NCBI RefSeq assembly: GCF_000300235.2
Contig: NZ_CP004388.1
Location: 167,501-231,500 of the forward strand
From: Thalassospira xiamenensis M-5 = DSM 17429
GTDB lineage: Bacteria > Pseudomonadota > Alphaproteobacteria > Rhodospirillales > Thalassospiraceae
DNA length: 64,000 bases
Direction: 5' to 3'
Shown: positions 26,201-34,497 of the stretch, one piece after another
Layout of the letters: every line of letters begins with the position of its first letter
Position numbering within the stretch: position 1 is the stretch's first letter
Position numbers and translations under genes: made by a program
The notes under the pieces: model-generated
Database searches by the model: none
Seen by the model: only the letters and a program-made list of their open reading frames with translations
What the model was told of the DNA's origin: nothing

Positions 26201-27741
26201 GCGGAGCGCGGGTGCTAATTGAGGACAGCGATGTCGAAAAGGGTAACCCTTGGAATATCAGTTTTTCGCGACCATTCGACATGGCCAACGACAGCGGTCT
26301 ATTTCGAACGCATGAGCAACTGCAAGCACTTGGTTTCATCCGGGATGGAGTGAATTGGACGAATAAAACAGCGTCGGCCCAGTACTTCGTTCCCCTGTAT
26401 GAAGCGAAGATGTTTCATATCTTTGACCACCGCTGGGTCACCTATGACGAAGCTGGCCAGACAGCAGCACTCCCTATCGAAACCAAGACAAATGTTTCAA
26501 CTGAAGTTGAGCCGCGATATTGGATCGAAAAGGGCGAAGTAGAGGAAAGGCTTGCTCAACGGCTTTCTGGGCGCAGGTATATCTTTGCTTTCCGCGACAT
26601 CTGCCGATCAACAGACGAAAGAACAGCAATCTTTTCGGTTTTACCCGTTGCAGGCACAGGCAACACATGTCCACTCGTATTCTCTGCGCAAAACTCAAAG
26701 CTTTTTAGCTGTCTGATCGGCAACTTGAATTCAATTCCCGCTGATTTCGTTGCGCGGCAGTCAGTTGGCGGCACACACTTAACATATGGATATCTCAAGC
26801 AGTTTGCAGTCTTTCCCCCCGAATTCTACACCGAACCCCGCCTGGCATTCATCACCCCGAAGGTGCTGGAACTCACCTACACCTCGCACAGCCTCGCCCC
26901 CTTCGCCCGCGATCTGGGCCATGACGGCCCGCCCTTCGCCTGGGACGAGGACCGCCGCGCGCTCCTACGCGCCGATCTCGACGCCTTCTACGCCCGCGCC
27001 TACGGCCTGACCCGCGACGAGCTGCGCTACATCCTTGACCCCGCCGACGTGAAGGGCCACGACTACCCCTCGGAAACTTTTCGCGTTCTGAAGGAAAAGG
27101 AAATCCGCCAACATGGCGAGTATCGCACCCAACGTCTCGTCCTAGCTGCCTGGGACCGGATGGAAGCGGATGGCACTTTTGATACGCTCGGGTTCACTAT
27201 GGCCGGGGCAGTTGAACCCGTATCGCGGGTGCCTAAACTGCTTAACCTCTCGGCATTGCCCGATGGCGCGTTTGTTCGTGCCACGCAGGCACCAGGTGAC
27301 ACTGCAGCAGCTTTGGCAGCTATTTTGAAAGCTTTGGACGGGCCGACATCGGCGCGCACAGTACGGATAGCTGCGGTGATGATGCTGGAGCCACGTCTAT
27401 TAACCCCGTTGCTTTCCGATCCATTGTCGCAGGAGTGGCGACGGCTGGCAGGGCAGGAGGCCGAGCCCTTGCAGGGTAACGTGACTGGCTTCATACAACG
27501 GATCAATCCCGTGTGGGGTGCTGCCTTGAGCAACCATCGTGGCAATGGCCGCTTGATCGAAGATCTTGCCGCCGGAACTTGGGCGCAAGGAACGGGCTTG
27601 GAAGTCTTCGAAACCACCGGTTGGCCCGACGGGCGGGCCGCCTTTGTTCTGGAAGCTCTGGCAACGCTTAAACTCGACCAGACCGTCGAGCAATTACCGG
27701 GCGAGATTCAAAGGTGGGTGCGTGATGCAGCAGTCGCATGA
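23290..27741 (+). CDS. drmMI: Large N6-adenine DNA methyltransferase (DrmMI / Eco57I-like)
   Basis: 1483 residues from ATG 23290 (GAGGTG five bases upstream). The SAM site is 'DPACGSGHFLLAAARRI' (from 488) and the catalytic motif 'NPPW' is at 754-757, the N6-adenine type. Before them is a roughly 450-residue N-terminal region seen in Eco57I/PglX-like enzymes. After them is a long target-recognition part, and then 'YILDPADVKGHDYPSETFR', typical of this family's C-terminus. It should mark host DNA as self. Base composition changes sharply inside the gene: 24420-25850 and 26820-27060 are visibly richer in G and C than the rest. The last 17 bases overlap the ATPase gene. Confidence 0.88.
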   Translation: MARKPITDMSAWPSLSLEGNLIAPAMIAKIDHRTAAEQAPEDYAVRRGLSIREEIATAFRVGQSHYDAYSEIKTPSQDATRRFVSGFFKETFGYEDLHTADAPVAMIAGGRVPVVVVPSSEVLDRRSPTLSVDRSRSPAFALQDYLNDNDEALWGIVTNGLHLRLMRDNASLTRPAYIEADLVQIFSNEDIASFAVLWLLIHRSRFGSEGAPATDCALERWRDSGSKEGEAARDRLADQVQIALKVLGSGFLEANPELARKLNSGEVNLTDWFNELLRLVYRLIFLMVAEDRNLLHPTDARTDARALYAQGYSLAVLRKQCYRAATWDKHHDRYEGIKIIFRGLAHGQPKLALPALGGLFAEDRLPHLETARLRNKAFMEALYRLSWLSDKTGMVPVNWRAMETEELGSVYESLLELQPQLGDDGKTLIFASEAAEQKGNQRKTTGSYYTPDSLVQALLDTALDPVLDKTEAEADDPAKELLKLSIIDPACGSGHFLLAAARRIATRLARIRADGTPSLDDFRHALRDVARSCLHGVDRNPMAVELTKVALWIETVDPGLPLGFFDAQIRCGDALLGVFDLKVLEAGIPDAAYKPLTGDDKGTAKYYLQANKDTKKGQGGFDFGTGQAAMPTMKPLALDFSGFRDLPEDTVEQIDAKAERFKELRKGQTFVRGKAAADLYVAAFLLPKVDGAPAGASERTVPTTEELWMALNQGKMRQAMVEAPKVARNARALHWPLEFPDVMQRGGFDVVLGNPPWERIKLQEQEFFASRSPEIANAPNKAARDRLIKALEKVAPGTTDRALFDAFIEAKREAEATSEFVRVPGEDGGRFALTGRGDVNTYALFAELFANLARLRAGIIVPTGIATDATTAPFFAHLVGARRLAKLVDFENSAPIFSGVHRSFKFALLTLGRDESNARFAFFLTDPSQLVETERNFALTPADIAAINPNTNTAPVFRSRADAELTAKMYRGARVLIEDSDVEKGNPWNISFSRPFDMANDSGLFRTHEQLQALGFIRDGVNWTNKTASAQYFVPLYEAKMFHIFDHRWVTYDEAGQTAALPIETKTNVSTEVEPRYWIEKGEVEERLAQRLSGRRYIFAFRDICRSTDERTAIFSVLPVAGTGNTCPLVFSAQNSKLFSCLIGNLNSIPADFVARQSVGGTHLTYGYLKQFAVFPPEFYTEPRLAFITPKVLELTYTSHSLAPFARDLGHDGPPFAWDEDRRALLRADLDAFYARAYGLTRDELRYILDPADVKGHDYPSETFRVLKEKEIRQHGEYRTQRLVLAAWDRMEADGTFDTLGFTMAGAVEPVSRVPKLLNLSALPDGAFVRATQAPGDTAAALAAILKALDGPTSARTVRIAAVMMLEPRLLTPLLSDPLSQEWRRLAGQEAEPLQGNVTGFIQRINPVWGAALSNHRGNGRLIEDLAAGTWAQGTGLEVFETTGWPDGRAAFVLEALATLKLDQTVEQLPGEIQRWVRDAAVA

Positions 27742-29689
27742 TTTGTTCGAAAGCAAACTTGAGCTGACACCACCAACCGGGGCGGCAGGACCGCGTCTGT
27801 GGGTGCGCCGCCTCGCGGTATGGAAGGAACCCGGTGAAAAGCCTATTCGCGACATTCATTTGCGACCGGGATTGAATATCATCTGGTCTCCCGACGGGGC
27901 TGAAGCGGAAGGTGGTTCCATTGGTCACGGGGCGGGAAAGACCCTATTTTGTCGCCTGCTGCGTTATTGTATGGGCGAGGGACGTTTTGCCGATGAAGAA
28001 CAAAGAAAGCGCATCGGTGTCGCCTTTCCCAATGGAATGGTCGGAGCGGAGGTCATGTTGGATGGCGTATGTTGGGCCGTGATCCGTCCTCTTGGATTGC
28101 GGCGCCGTCATGTCGCTTTACAACATGGCGATCTGGACACTGTCGCGGATGATGATACGCCCACAACTGGCATAGAAACGCTTGTCCAAGCGATTGAAGA
28201 AGCCGTCATAACGCCAGAGATTACAAGGCTTGTGCGGACGCAACCAGGCCAAGCTGCTTGGCCTATTGCACTAGCTTGGCTGACCCGAGACCAAGAATGC
28301 CGGTTCGATCATATCCTTGACTGGCGCGATCCGTCGTCTGGATCTGAAGCGCCGGTTCCGGCCAGCGGTGACAACAAAGCCTTGCGGGTCGCGGCAGTGC
28401 GGGCTTTTCTGCGCGCGATTACCGAAGAAGAAAGCCAAAATCAAACTTCCGCCGACAACCTGAAATCCGAAATCACCACTAAGGAAACGCAGTTCAGTCA
28501 CCTTGCCTGGACCGTAGAGCGGGAACAGAATGTCCTCATTACTGCACTCGGGCTCGTAGGAAAGTCTTTGCCTGAAATGCCGTTGCTGATTGATGTGTTG
28601 CGGAAAGAAGCCGAAAACAAGCTCGCCAAGGCAGCGATGCTTCCTGAAATGGGAACAACGGATATTGAGACCGCAAGAAGAACTTTGAATGATGCCCGAA
28701 GCACATTTGATCGACTTGAAGCCGAGCGGAAGGAAATCAATGCACGATTGCCTGCCGAAGAGAGGTTGCTGACGAACCTTCAAAGCGAAGTGCCCGGATT
28801 ATCGTCGGCTGCCCAAATGGCAGCGTCCCCTGTTTGTCCTATTTGTGAAGTGCCGCTAGACAAGGCTTTGGCTGACGGCTGCAACCTGTCGCGTAATCCT
28901 TTTGATGAAGACGCATGTCGGACCCGGTTCGAGAGGAAACGGCAGGAGATTGCGGAACAAGATGAGATCGTTAAGCGATTAAAGGCACGGGTTAGCGTAC
29001 AACAGCCGGAAATAGCTCTGGCGCAGCAGGCAAAAGATAGAGCGGCAGCTCACCTGAAAAGATTGGAGGACGCTCGAGATAACCGCTCTTTGGCTTGGGA
29101 GACTGCGCTGAGCCACAAGAAAAAAGTGGAAGAATTGAGCCGTGCTTTTGATGAAAAGGTCAGTGTTCGTAAAGCATTAGATGCTCTTGAACAGAAGCAA
29201 AGCAATATTAAAGGAAAATTCGAAAAATTTCGAAGCAACCAGGCCGCTGTCTTTACGGAAGTCACTGAACGCTTCGATCCGATTGTCCGTGCCCTTCTTG
29301 GTCCGTCCGCAAGCGGTGAAGTCAAATTGACCGGTAAAGGATTGGAACCCAAAATTATTGATGGCGGTGATCGAAAAACAGCCGCGATTGAATCGCTTAA
29401 AGTTCTGGCTTTTGATTTAGCCTGCATGTGTTTGAGCGTAGAGGGGAAAACACGTCTTCCGGCTTTTTTGTTGCACGACAGCCCTCGTGAGGCTGATTTG
29501 GGGCTGACCATTTATCACGCCCTTTTCAGGTTCATCCAAGCATTAGAAGAGGCAACTGAGCAGCCGCATTTTCAATATATCATAACCACTACGACACAGC
29601 CGCCGCAGGATCAACTTGTCGAACCATGGCTAAGGCTGACTCTACGAGGCTCTCCTGGCGAGGAGCGTTTGCTGGGGCAGAACTTGTAG
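27725..29689 (+). CDS. SMC/RecN-like ATPase of the defence operon
   Basis: 654 residues from ATG 27725 (AAGGTGG upstream). Walker A 'GHGAGKTLFCRLL' is at 67-79. A long coiled coil is broken near its middle by 'CPICEVPL' (Cys371 and Cys374), which looks like a Rad50-type zinc hook. The C-terminal 'FLLHDSPREADLGL' stands in the Walker B/D-loop place, with His-Asp instead of Asp-Glu. It is not a known DISARM component. With the HNH gene that abuts it, it may form a nuclease module. It could also be a DUF2326-like ATPase. The middle of the gene is less GC-rich than the methyltransferase core. Confidence 0.75.
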   Translation: MQQSHDLFESKLELTPPTGAAGPRLWVRRLAVWKEPGEKPIRDIHLRPGLNIIWSPDGAEAEGGSIGHGAGKTLFCRLLRYCMGEGRFADEEQRKRIGVAFPNGMVGAEVMLDGVCWAVIRPLGLRRRHVALQHGDLDTVADDDTPTTGIETLVQAIEEAVITPEITRLVRTQPGQAAWPIALAWLTRDQECRFDHILDWRDPSSGSEAPVPASGDNKALRVAAVRAFLRAITEEESQNQTSADNLKSEITTKETQFSHLAWTVEREQNVLITALGLVGKSLPEMPLLIDVLRKEAENKLAKAAMLPEMGTTDIETARRTLNDARSTFDRLEAERKEINARLPAEERLLTNLQSEVPGLSSAAQMAASPVCPICEVPLDKALADGCNLSRNPFDEDACRTRFERKRQEIAEQDEIVKRLKARVSVQQPEIALAQQAKDRAAAHLKRLEDARDNRSLAWETALSHKKKVEELSRAFDEKVSVRKALDALEQKQSNIKGKFEKFRSNQAAVFTEVTERFDPIVRALLGPSASGEVKLTGKGLEPKIIDGGDRKTAAIESLKVLAFDLACMCLSVEGKTRLPAFLLHDSPREADLGLTIYHALFRFIQALEEATEQPHFQYIITTTTQPPQDQLVEPWLRLTLRGSPGEERLLGQNL

Positions 29690-30439
29690 ATGATCCAGAT
29701 CCCGCAAAATTTCGTCATACGGCAGGAATGCGCCAAAGTTGCGTTTCAAAACGGCTTCCGCCGAGAACTGGGCGAGGTGGGCGGATGGGCAGCCTTTAGC
29801 TCGACCACCGTGCCCGGCACGATCCATCTCGCTGCTGCTGACGCAGAGGGGCCGTGGTTCCTAGCTCTAGATCATGCGGGCGTCATCGAGGAGCTGGATC
29901 TCCCTATCGCGGAAATACCCGGCCCCGGTCTTTCCCGCTACACCTTCGAAACGCTGGGGCAGCTTTACAGCATGTTGCCGCGCGTCTACCAACTGGCAGT
30001 AAGCCTTCCTGATGTGCCGCTTCGGGAGTTCCTGGCAAAGGTCAAGGAACTGCCTACGACGACCGAGGCCGAACGGCTCGTTGTCCAGCGTATAGGCCAG
30101 AACATCTTCCGAGCGAGTCTCATTGACTATTGGCAGAGCCGCTGCCCGCTGACCGACATCACTGACCCCGCGCTGCTGCGCGCCTCGCACATCATACCGT
30201 GGTCTCAATGCGAGACTGATGAACAACGATTGGATGTGCACAACGGGCTTCTCCTTTCTGCGTTGTGGGATGCGGCTTTCGACACCGGGTTTGTGACGTT
30301 TGATGATTCCGGCTGTCCATTGTTCTCTAGTAAACTAGGGGTAGCAGCTAGAAACTGTTTAACTTGGACGAAACCTGTTCTGCTAACGGACATGCATAGG
30401 CGCAATCTTGATTGGCATCGACAGCATATTTTTAAGTGA
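29690..30439 (+). CDS. HNH endonuclease of the defence operon
   Basis: 249 residues; the start follows the ATPase stop with no gap (TAGATG). The C-terminal half matches HNH restriction nucleases: 'CPLTDITDPALLRASHIIPW' with His167, then 'RLDVHNGLLLSALWDAAFD' carrying the N and the last metal-binding residues, then 'GFVTFDDSG'. The first 130 residues are not recognised and may recognise DNA or bind the ATPase. Expected job: cut unmodified DNA. It occupies the place where DISARM would have the phospholipase-D protein DrmC. Confidence 0.8.
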   Translation: MIQIPQNFVIRQECAKVAFQNGFRRELGEVGGWAAFSSTTVPGTIHLAAADAEGPWFLALDHAGVIEELDLPIAEIPGPGLSRYTFETLGQLYSMLPRVYQLAVSLPDVPLREFLAKVKELPTTTEAERLVVQRIGQNIFRASLIDYWQSRCPLTDITDPALLRASHIIPWSQCETDEQRLDVHNGLLLSALWDAAFDTGFVTFDDSGCPLFSSKLGVAARNCLTWTKPVLLTDMHRRNLDWHRQHIFK

Positions 30440-30549
30440 TCTGATGATGAGAGCCTCTTCCAAAGGAAGGACGTGAACAGGTCGAACCTGCATTTTGTAA
30501 GAGGTCAATATGACGATCACGACGTGTAAATGATACTCTGGAGGGTGCG

Positions 30550-31653
30550 TTGAGCGGTTTTGATGAGAAAATCGGTGAAGTGATTGACTTTTTCGAAAGT
30601 AAGGAAATTGACCGATTAGGAAAATTGGTTCGCTTTGTTACAGCGAAGTTGGAACAAGAACTTTCGCAGAAAGGAATATTGGCGCGTGTTTCCTCTCGCG
30701 TAAAGAGTTCGCAAAGCCTTCGTGGCAAGTTAATAAAATGGAGCAAAGACGCGGAAAAAAAGCGCAAATTTGAGGGAAGTCCAGAGGTGGTTCTGTCTGG
30801 AGTAAGCGATCTAGCTGCCGCACGTATTATGACTTACACAGAACAAGATAGAGAGGCCGTTGTTGGAATAATTAAGTCTATTTTTTCTACGCCTCAAGGG
30901 TACAGCGTGGATTTTGATTTGGAGCGTAAAGAGGAGCACATCAGAATAAGAAACAATCCTCGGAATCATTATCGTGCAACCCACATGATGGTTTCGGTCC
31001 ACGAGAATGACTTGCAAGGGGATTTCGCGAATCTCAAATTTGATAAGTGCGAGCTGCAGATCACAAGTCTCCTAGCTCATGTTTGGAATGAGATAGAGCA
31101 TGACACGGTCTACAAATCTTTGTCTGGGGAGTTGTCTGAGGCCGAGCGTGATGCAATCGACTCTCTTGGACATCTTACGAAGACAGGGGACAATATTATT
31201 CAAAGCCTTCTACACTCAAGAGAAATTCGTGAGAGGCAAGAGAGGCTTAATTATGATATTGAGAGTGATAAATTCTATGATGAATTTAACTTATCACAGT
31301 TTTTAGAGAGTCATTTTGGTCCTAAGATTAATAATGTACCAATGGATTATTATTCAGGTGTATCAGAGTTGTTATCTGTCCTTGTTGCACTTGGCTGGAA
31401 TCATCCAAACGAGGTTTCGATTCATTTTTCACCGTATTCACTGATAAATGCACGAAACGAAACCATGGCACTTGCTCGGTTCTTGAATAAAAATAATCGT
31501 ACTAGGCCCAGTATTTCTGCCTGTACTTGTGATCTTTTTGTAGTGGCCGCGATTATTAAGAAAAAAATTGAACTCCAGAACAAATTTTCGGATACGCACA
31601 GGAACAAGCGAGAAGTTGCAATTTTATCTGTTTTTGCCGAAAAGAATGGTTAG
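30550..31653 (+). CDS. RelA/SpoT-domain alarmone synthetase
   Basis: 367 residues from TTG 30550, with GGAGGG just upstream. Synthetase motifs are in order: 'ILARVSSRVKSSQSLRGKL', 'VSDLAAARIMTY', 'YRATHMMVSV' and 'CELQITSLLAHVWNEIEHD'. There is no hydrolase (HD) domain, so it should make (p)ppGpp-type or (p)ppApp-type nucleotides. The last 130 residues are of unknown type. Stand-alone synthetases beside defence genes include growth-arresting toxins (toxSAS, CapRel). It has lower GC than the preceding genes and is separated from HNH by 110 bases, so it may be a separate module. No dedicated antitoxin gene was seen. Confidence 0.8.
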   Translation: MSGFDEKIGEVIDFFESKEIDRLGKLVRFVTAKLEQELSQKGILARVSSRVKSSQSLRGKLIKWSKDAEKKRKFEGSPEVVLSGVSDLAAARIMTYTEQDREAVVGIIKSIFSTPQGYSVDFDLERKEEHIRIRNNPRNHYRATHMMVSVHENDLQGDFANLKFDKCELQITSLLAHVWNEIEHDTVYKSLSGELSEAERDAIDSLGHLTKTGDNIIQSLLHSREIRERQERLNYDIESDKFYDEFNLSQFLESHFGPKINNVPMDYYSGVSELLSVLVALGWNHPNEVSIHFSPYSLINARNETMALARFLNKNNRTRPSISACTCDLFVVAAIIKKKIELQNKFSDTHRNKREVAILSVFAEKNG

Positions 31654-31838
31654 CCGGATATCGAGAGATAACTACGATTGTGGTCTAAAGAACTGATTTA
31701 CAGCGCGAATAGGTTGGCGTCCTCGCAAATCTAGAATTTTAGGTTTAGCCAATAAATACAGTTCTAGAATTGGGGCTTAAGTCTTTTGTTGTTTGAGTTT
31801 TCTCGGATAGACAAGAAGGCTGAAAGCGCGCAGAACGA
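31654..31838. other. Non-coding gap, nothing recognised
   Basis: AT-rich stretch between the alarmone synthetase and the 3' piece of the IS-split gene. No open frame, clear hairpin or promoter was recognised. Confidence 0.5.
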
Positions 31839-31978
31839 TCAATCAAGATTGATATACTGTGCATCATAAGTATGTATTTCAATGCCTTTGATCTTTTCAC
31901 GGAACCAGTCAACTTCCCGCACGATACTATTTGTGTCGAGTTTGACTCTTCCTAGGGATGTGTTCTCATGGGAATGCT

Positions 31979-32915
31979 TGAGAGCCCGTTTAAAAAGTAA
32001 TTGAGTGATATCAATCAGTTGTGATTCAACCGTCTTTGTTGAGAAGATGGAGGATCACATGCCTTGGACTGATATCACCCGCCCGCAATATAACCGTGAC
32101 TGTTTGCGTTATCCAAGTGATTTAAGCGACAGAGAATGGGAGCTTATTGCACCCTTTATCCCTGCCGCCAAAACGGGCGGACGTCCGCGCAGAACGGATA
32201 TGCGCGAAGTCATGAACGCCATTATTTACATCGCCAGCGGCGGTATTCAATGGCGGATGCTGCCTACAGATTTTCCACCGGCCTCCACAGTACGCTATTA
32301 TTTCTATCACTGGCGCGACATCGGACTTTGGCAATCGATCAATCATATTCTTGTCATGGCCACCCGGGAGCTGGAAGGCAAGGAAGCCAGCCCAACGGCA
32401 GGGGTTATTGACAGTCAAAGCGTCAAAACGACAGAAAGTGGCGGGATTTCAGGCTATGATGCCGGCAAGAAGATCAAGGGACGCAAGCGCCATATCCTCA
32501 CCGATACGCTGGGATTGATGGTGTTCGTTCTGGTGCATGGTGCCAATGTTCAGGACCGCGACGGTGCCCCGGACGTGTTCAAGGCCGTTCGATATCGTTT
32601 CCCCTGGCTGCGCCATATTTTCGCAGATGGCGGCTATGCCGGAGAAAAGCTGCGTGCGGCACTTCAGGGCAAAGGTGACTGGACAGTTGAAATTATCAAA
32701 CGCTCTGACAGGGCAAAAGGCTTTGAAGTCTTGCCCCGGCGCTGGGTGGTGGAACGCACGTTTGCATGGCTCAACAGATGCAGACGATTGGCGAAAGATT
32801 GGGAGAAATCAATTGAAAGCGCGACTGCTTGGATCAATATTGCCAGCATCAGAATGATGGCCCGAAGAATTGCAACTTATTGTTTTGTCAGATGAACTTT
32901 TGAATCAGGCTCTCA
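31979..32915 (+). mobile_element. IS5-family insertion sequence, complete
   Basis: A 937-bp element with imperfect terminal inverted repeats: TGAGAGCC at 31979 and GGCTCTCA at 32908-32915. The similarity extends inward (TTNAAAAGT pattern) for about 20 bases. It encodes one transposase. I saw no clear target duplication at the flanks, and the split host gene reads in frame if the element is simply removed. The insertion looks recent because both gene halves are otherwise open. Confidence 0.8.
32059..32895 (+). CDS. IS5-family transposase
   Basis: 278 residues from ATG 32059, with GGAGG five bases upstream; the longer frame from 32005 adds an unlikely leader. It starts with the family-typical 'MPWTDITRPQYNRD', has the DUF4096-type helix region ('GGRPRRTDMREVMNAI'), and carries the DDE core: 'GVIDSQSVKT', 'FADGGYAG' and 'WVVERTFAWLNRCRRL'. 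All catalytic regions are intact, so the element may still be active. Confidence 0.9.
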   Translation: MPWTDITRPQYNRDCLRYPSDLSDREWELIAPFIPAAKTGGRPRRTDMREVMNAIIYIASGGIQWRMLPTDFPPASTVRYYFYHWRDIGLWQSINHILVMATRELEGKEASPTAGVIDSQSVKTTESGGISGYDAGKKIKGRKRHILTDTLGLMVFVLVHGANVQDRDGAPDVFKAVRYRFPWLRHIFADGGYAGEKLRAALQGKGDWTVEIIKRSDRAKGFEVLPRRWVVERTFAWLNRCRRLAKDWEKSIESATAWINIASIRMMARRIATYCFVR

Positions 32916-33339
32916 TAGGACTGGTAAAAAAGCTGTCCGAGTAGCAGAGCGTTTCAGATGAAAAAGGATTTACCTTGCGGGATGCGTTATAGCCGAATAG
33001 GCCCGAGTCCAGCAGGTTGTCGGTTCTAGATTCTGCCCATGCTTCCATTTGAAAGTGGGTTCGGTGAATCGTGAAAGGAGTCCAGTTTCTTATCGTAACT
33101 GCTATTGGGGCATCTAAAGGGCACGGATTATTATCTCGCTGTACTGTTGCTTCAATGCTTCGCCCGTAAAGTAAGTAGCCGACCGTAGTTAATAATACGG
33201 CTGTAACAAATGAAGCTAAAAGTGTCGAGCGAAGGCGCATAAGTTGACTCTGTAGTGGTAAGGACGGAACCTTAGACGCAATGTAACGTGCGGGCACACA
33301 GCATATATCTAATTATAGTCTTGATAAGAAACAAACGTT

Positions 33340-34497
33340 TTAGTGGTTGCGATGATTGAGGTTTAGATTAACGTGTGCAAGCTTGTTCTGTAGTTGATTG
33401 TCGCGTGAGTGTGTATGGACGACTGTTGGTGTAGCCAAAAGGGTTTTCAGCATTTCACGATGGGCCATTATCAGGACCATAGCCAAGGGATCCTGATGGG
33501 CTTCCATCAACAAAAACATCTTCCAGTTTCGTAAGGCACGTGCCGTCAGGCTAGGCTGCCGGTGCATGATTTCCCGCGTACTGAGGTAGCGACGCCAAAG
33601 GGCAGGGGTGTTGCGATGCCGAACAAGCGGTCGGGGCTTGTAGTGTCGTTTCGTTCTGGTTAGATGTTCGCCTTTGCTGCGTGGTTTGGTTTGCTGTGCT
33701 TCAAACACCCCAAATCGTTCTTCAAGCTTCTTTTTGCTGCACGTTCGATCCAGCTGGCTGGCCTTCATCGCCTGCCCATCTGAGCTTATGAGGACCATCC
33801 CATTACCGCGCAGCTTGAGGGATATGTCATATCCCGCCAGAACCTCGTGCGCTTCCCGCCAGTTCTTGGCCTTCCCTAAGCCTTCCAGTATTTCTTCCCG
33901 ATGTTTCAACACATGCCGCTGGAATGATTCCTGCCAGGTATGGGCTTCATAATTTCGCGCGGCAGGTGACAGCTTGTTTGGATCACGCTCTTTGCCATCA
34001 GTCATGCCGGGATCAATGGCGAGACCGTATTTCTTCTCCATTTCGCGCGAGACCTTGGCGAGAATCTTAAAGTCCCTATGTGGTGTAATGATCTTGAGCG
34101 TTTCCGGATGCACTTTGTTAAAGGCAATATGCATGTGGAAATTATCGGTATTGATATGGGTGCCTGCCACCCGTTGATGCTCTTCGTAACCAAGTGCCTT
34201 GGCATATTCGGCCTCGATGGCCATCAGATCCTCTTTGGTCAGTTTGTCCTGCTCGCCAGATCGGAAAGAAACGACAAGGTGATAGGTCTTGTCGGCAATA
34301 TCGGGCTTTTGTCGCCGAACTGCTTCGATCTCCAGAAGGGCCAGATCGAGATCCTCGATATTTGTGCCGGCATCGCAATTGCGGATCCAGAACTGATGCA
34401 GTTTTTCGCCTTTTTCCTCGGCAGCGGCGATATATTGGCCAAGACGGGTATAGTTGTCTGGCACACCAGATTTCTTGCCGATCCGGGTTGCAATCAT
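33340..34497 (-). CDS. Conjugative relaxase, MOBP type
   Basis: 385 residues. The relaxase signature is 'HINTDNFHMHIAFNKVHPET' with the histidine triad, preceded by 'YHLVVSFRSGE'. The likely nicking tyrosine is in the first 30 residues ('DNYTRLGQYI'). The enzyme would cut one strand at oriT, stay bound to the 5' end and lead it to VirD4. It is shorter than TraI of RP4 and has no helicase or primase domain; the C-terminal 100 residues are basic. It overlaps the mobC gene by four bases. Confidence 0.85.
   Translation of the reverse strand: MIATRIGKKSGVPDNYTRLGQYIAAAEEKGEKLHQFWIRNCDAGTNIEDLDLALLEIEAVRRQKPDIADKTYHLVVSFRSGEQDKLTKEDLMAIEAEYAKALGYEEHQRVAGTHINTDNFHMHIAFNKVHPETLKIITPHRDFKILAKVSREMEKKYGLAIDPGMTDGKERDPNKLSPAARNYEAHTWQESFQRHVLKHREEILEGLGKAKNWREAHEVLAGYDISLKLRGNGMVLISSDGQAMKASQLDRTCSKKKLEERFGVFEAQQTKPRSKGEHLTRTKRHYKPRPLVRHRNTPALWRRYLSTREIMHRQPSLTARALRNWKMFLLMEAHQDPLAMVLIMAHREMLKTLLATPTVVHTHSRDNQLQNKLAHVNLNLNHRNH

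Larger units (their letters stand above)
31839..33240 (-). pseudogene. Membrane-anchored hypothetical gene split by the IS element
   Basis: The N-terminal piece (33240 down to 32916) has a membrane anchor ('STLLASFVTAVLLTTVGYLLYG') and an exported domain ('PCPLDAPIAVTIRNWTPF'). Its frame runs into the IS end and stops there. The - strand on the other side of the IS (31978 down to 31839) holds '...HENTSLGRVKLDTNS' and '...VDWFREKIKGIEIHTYD' ending in a stop. Joining the flanks directly gives one continuous frame of about 154 residues from ATG 33240, with no base added or lost. It is the last gene of the conjugation operon, after the relaxase; a role in transfer is possible, but I do not recognise the family. 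Confidence 0.75.

Noticed and set aside
15343-30439. BREX system
   Set aside because: There is no PglZ, BrxC or BrxL-like gene; only the methyltransferase is loosely PglX-like.
29690-31653. HNH nuclease and alarmone synthetase as one operon
   Set aside because: A gap of 110 bases, a composition change and a separate TTG start with its own SD suggest an independent unit.
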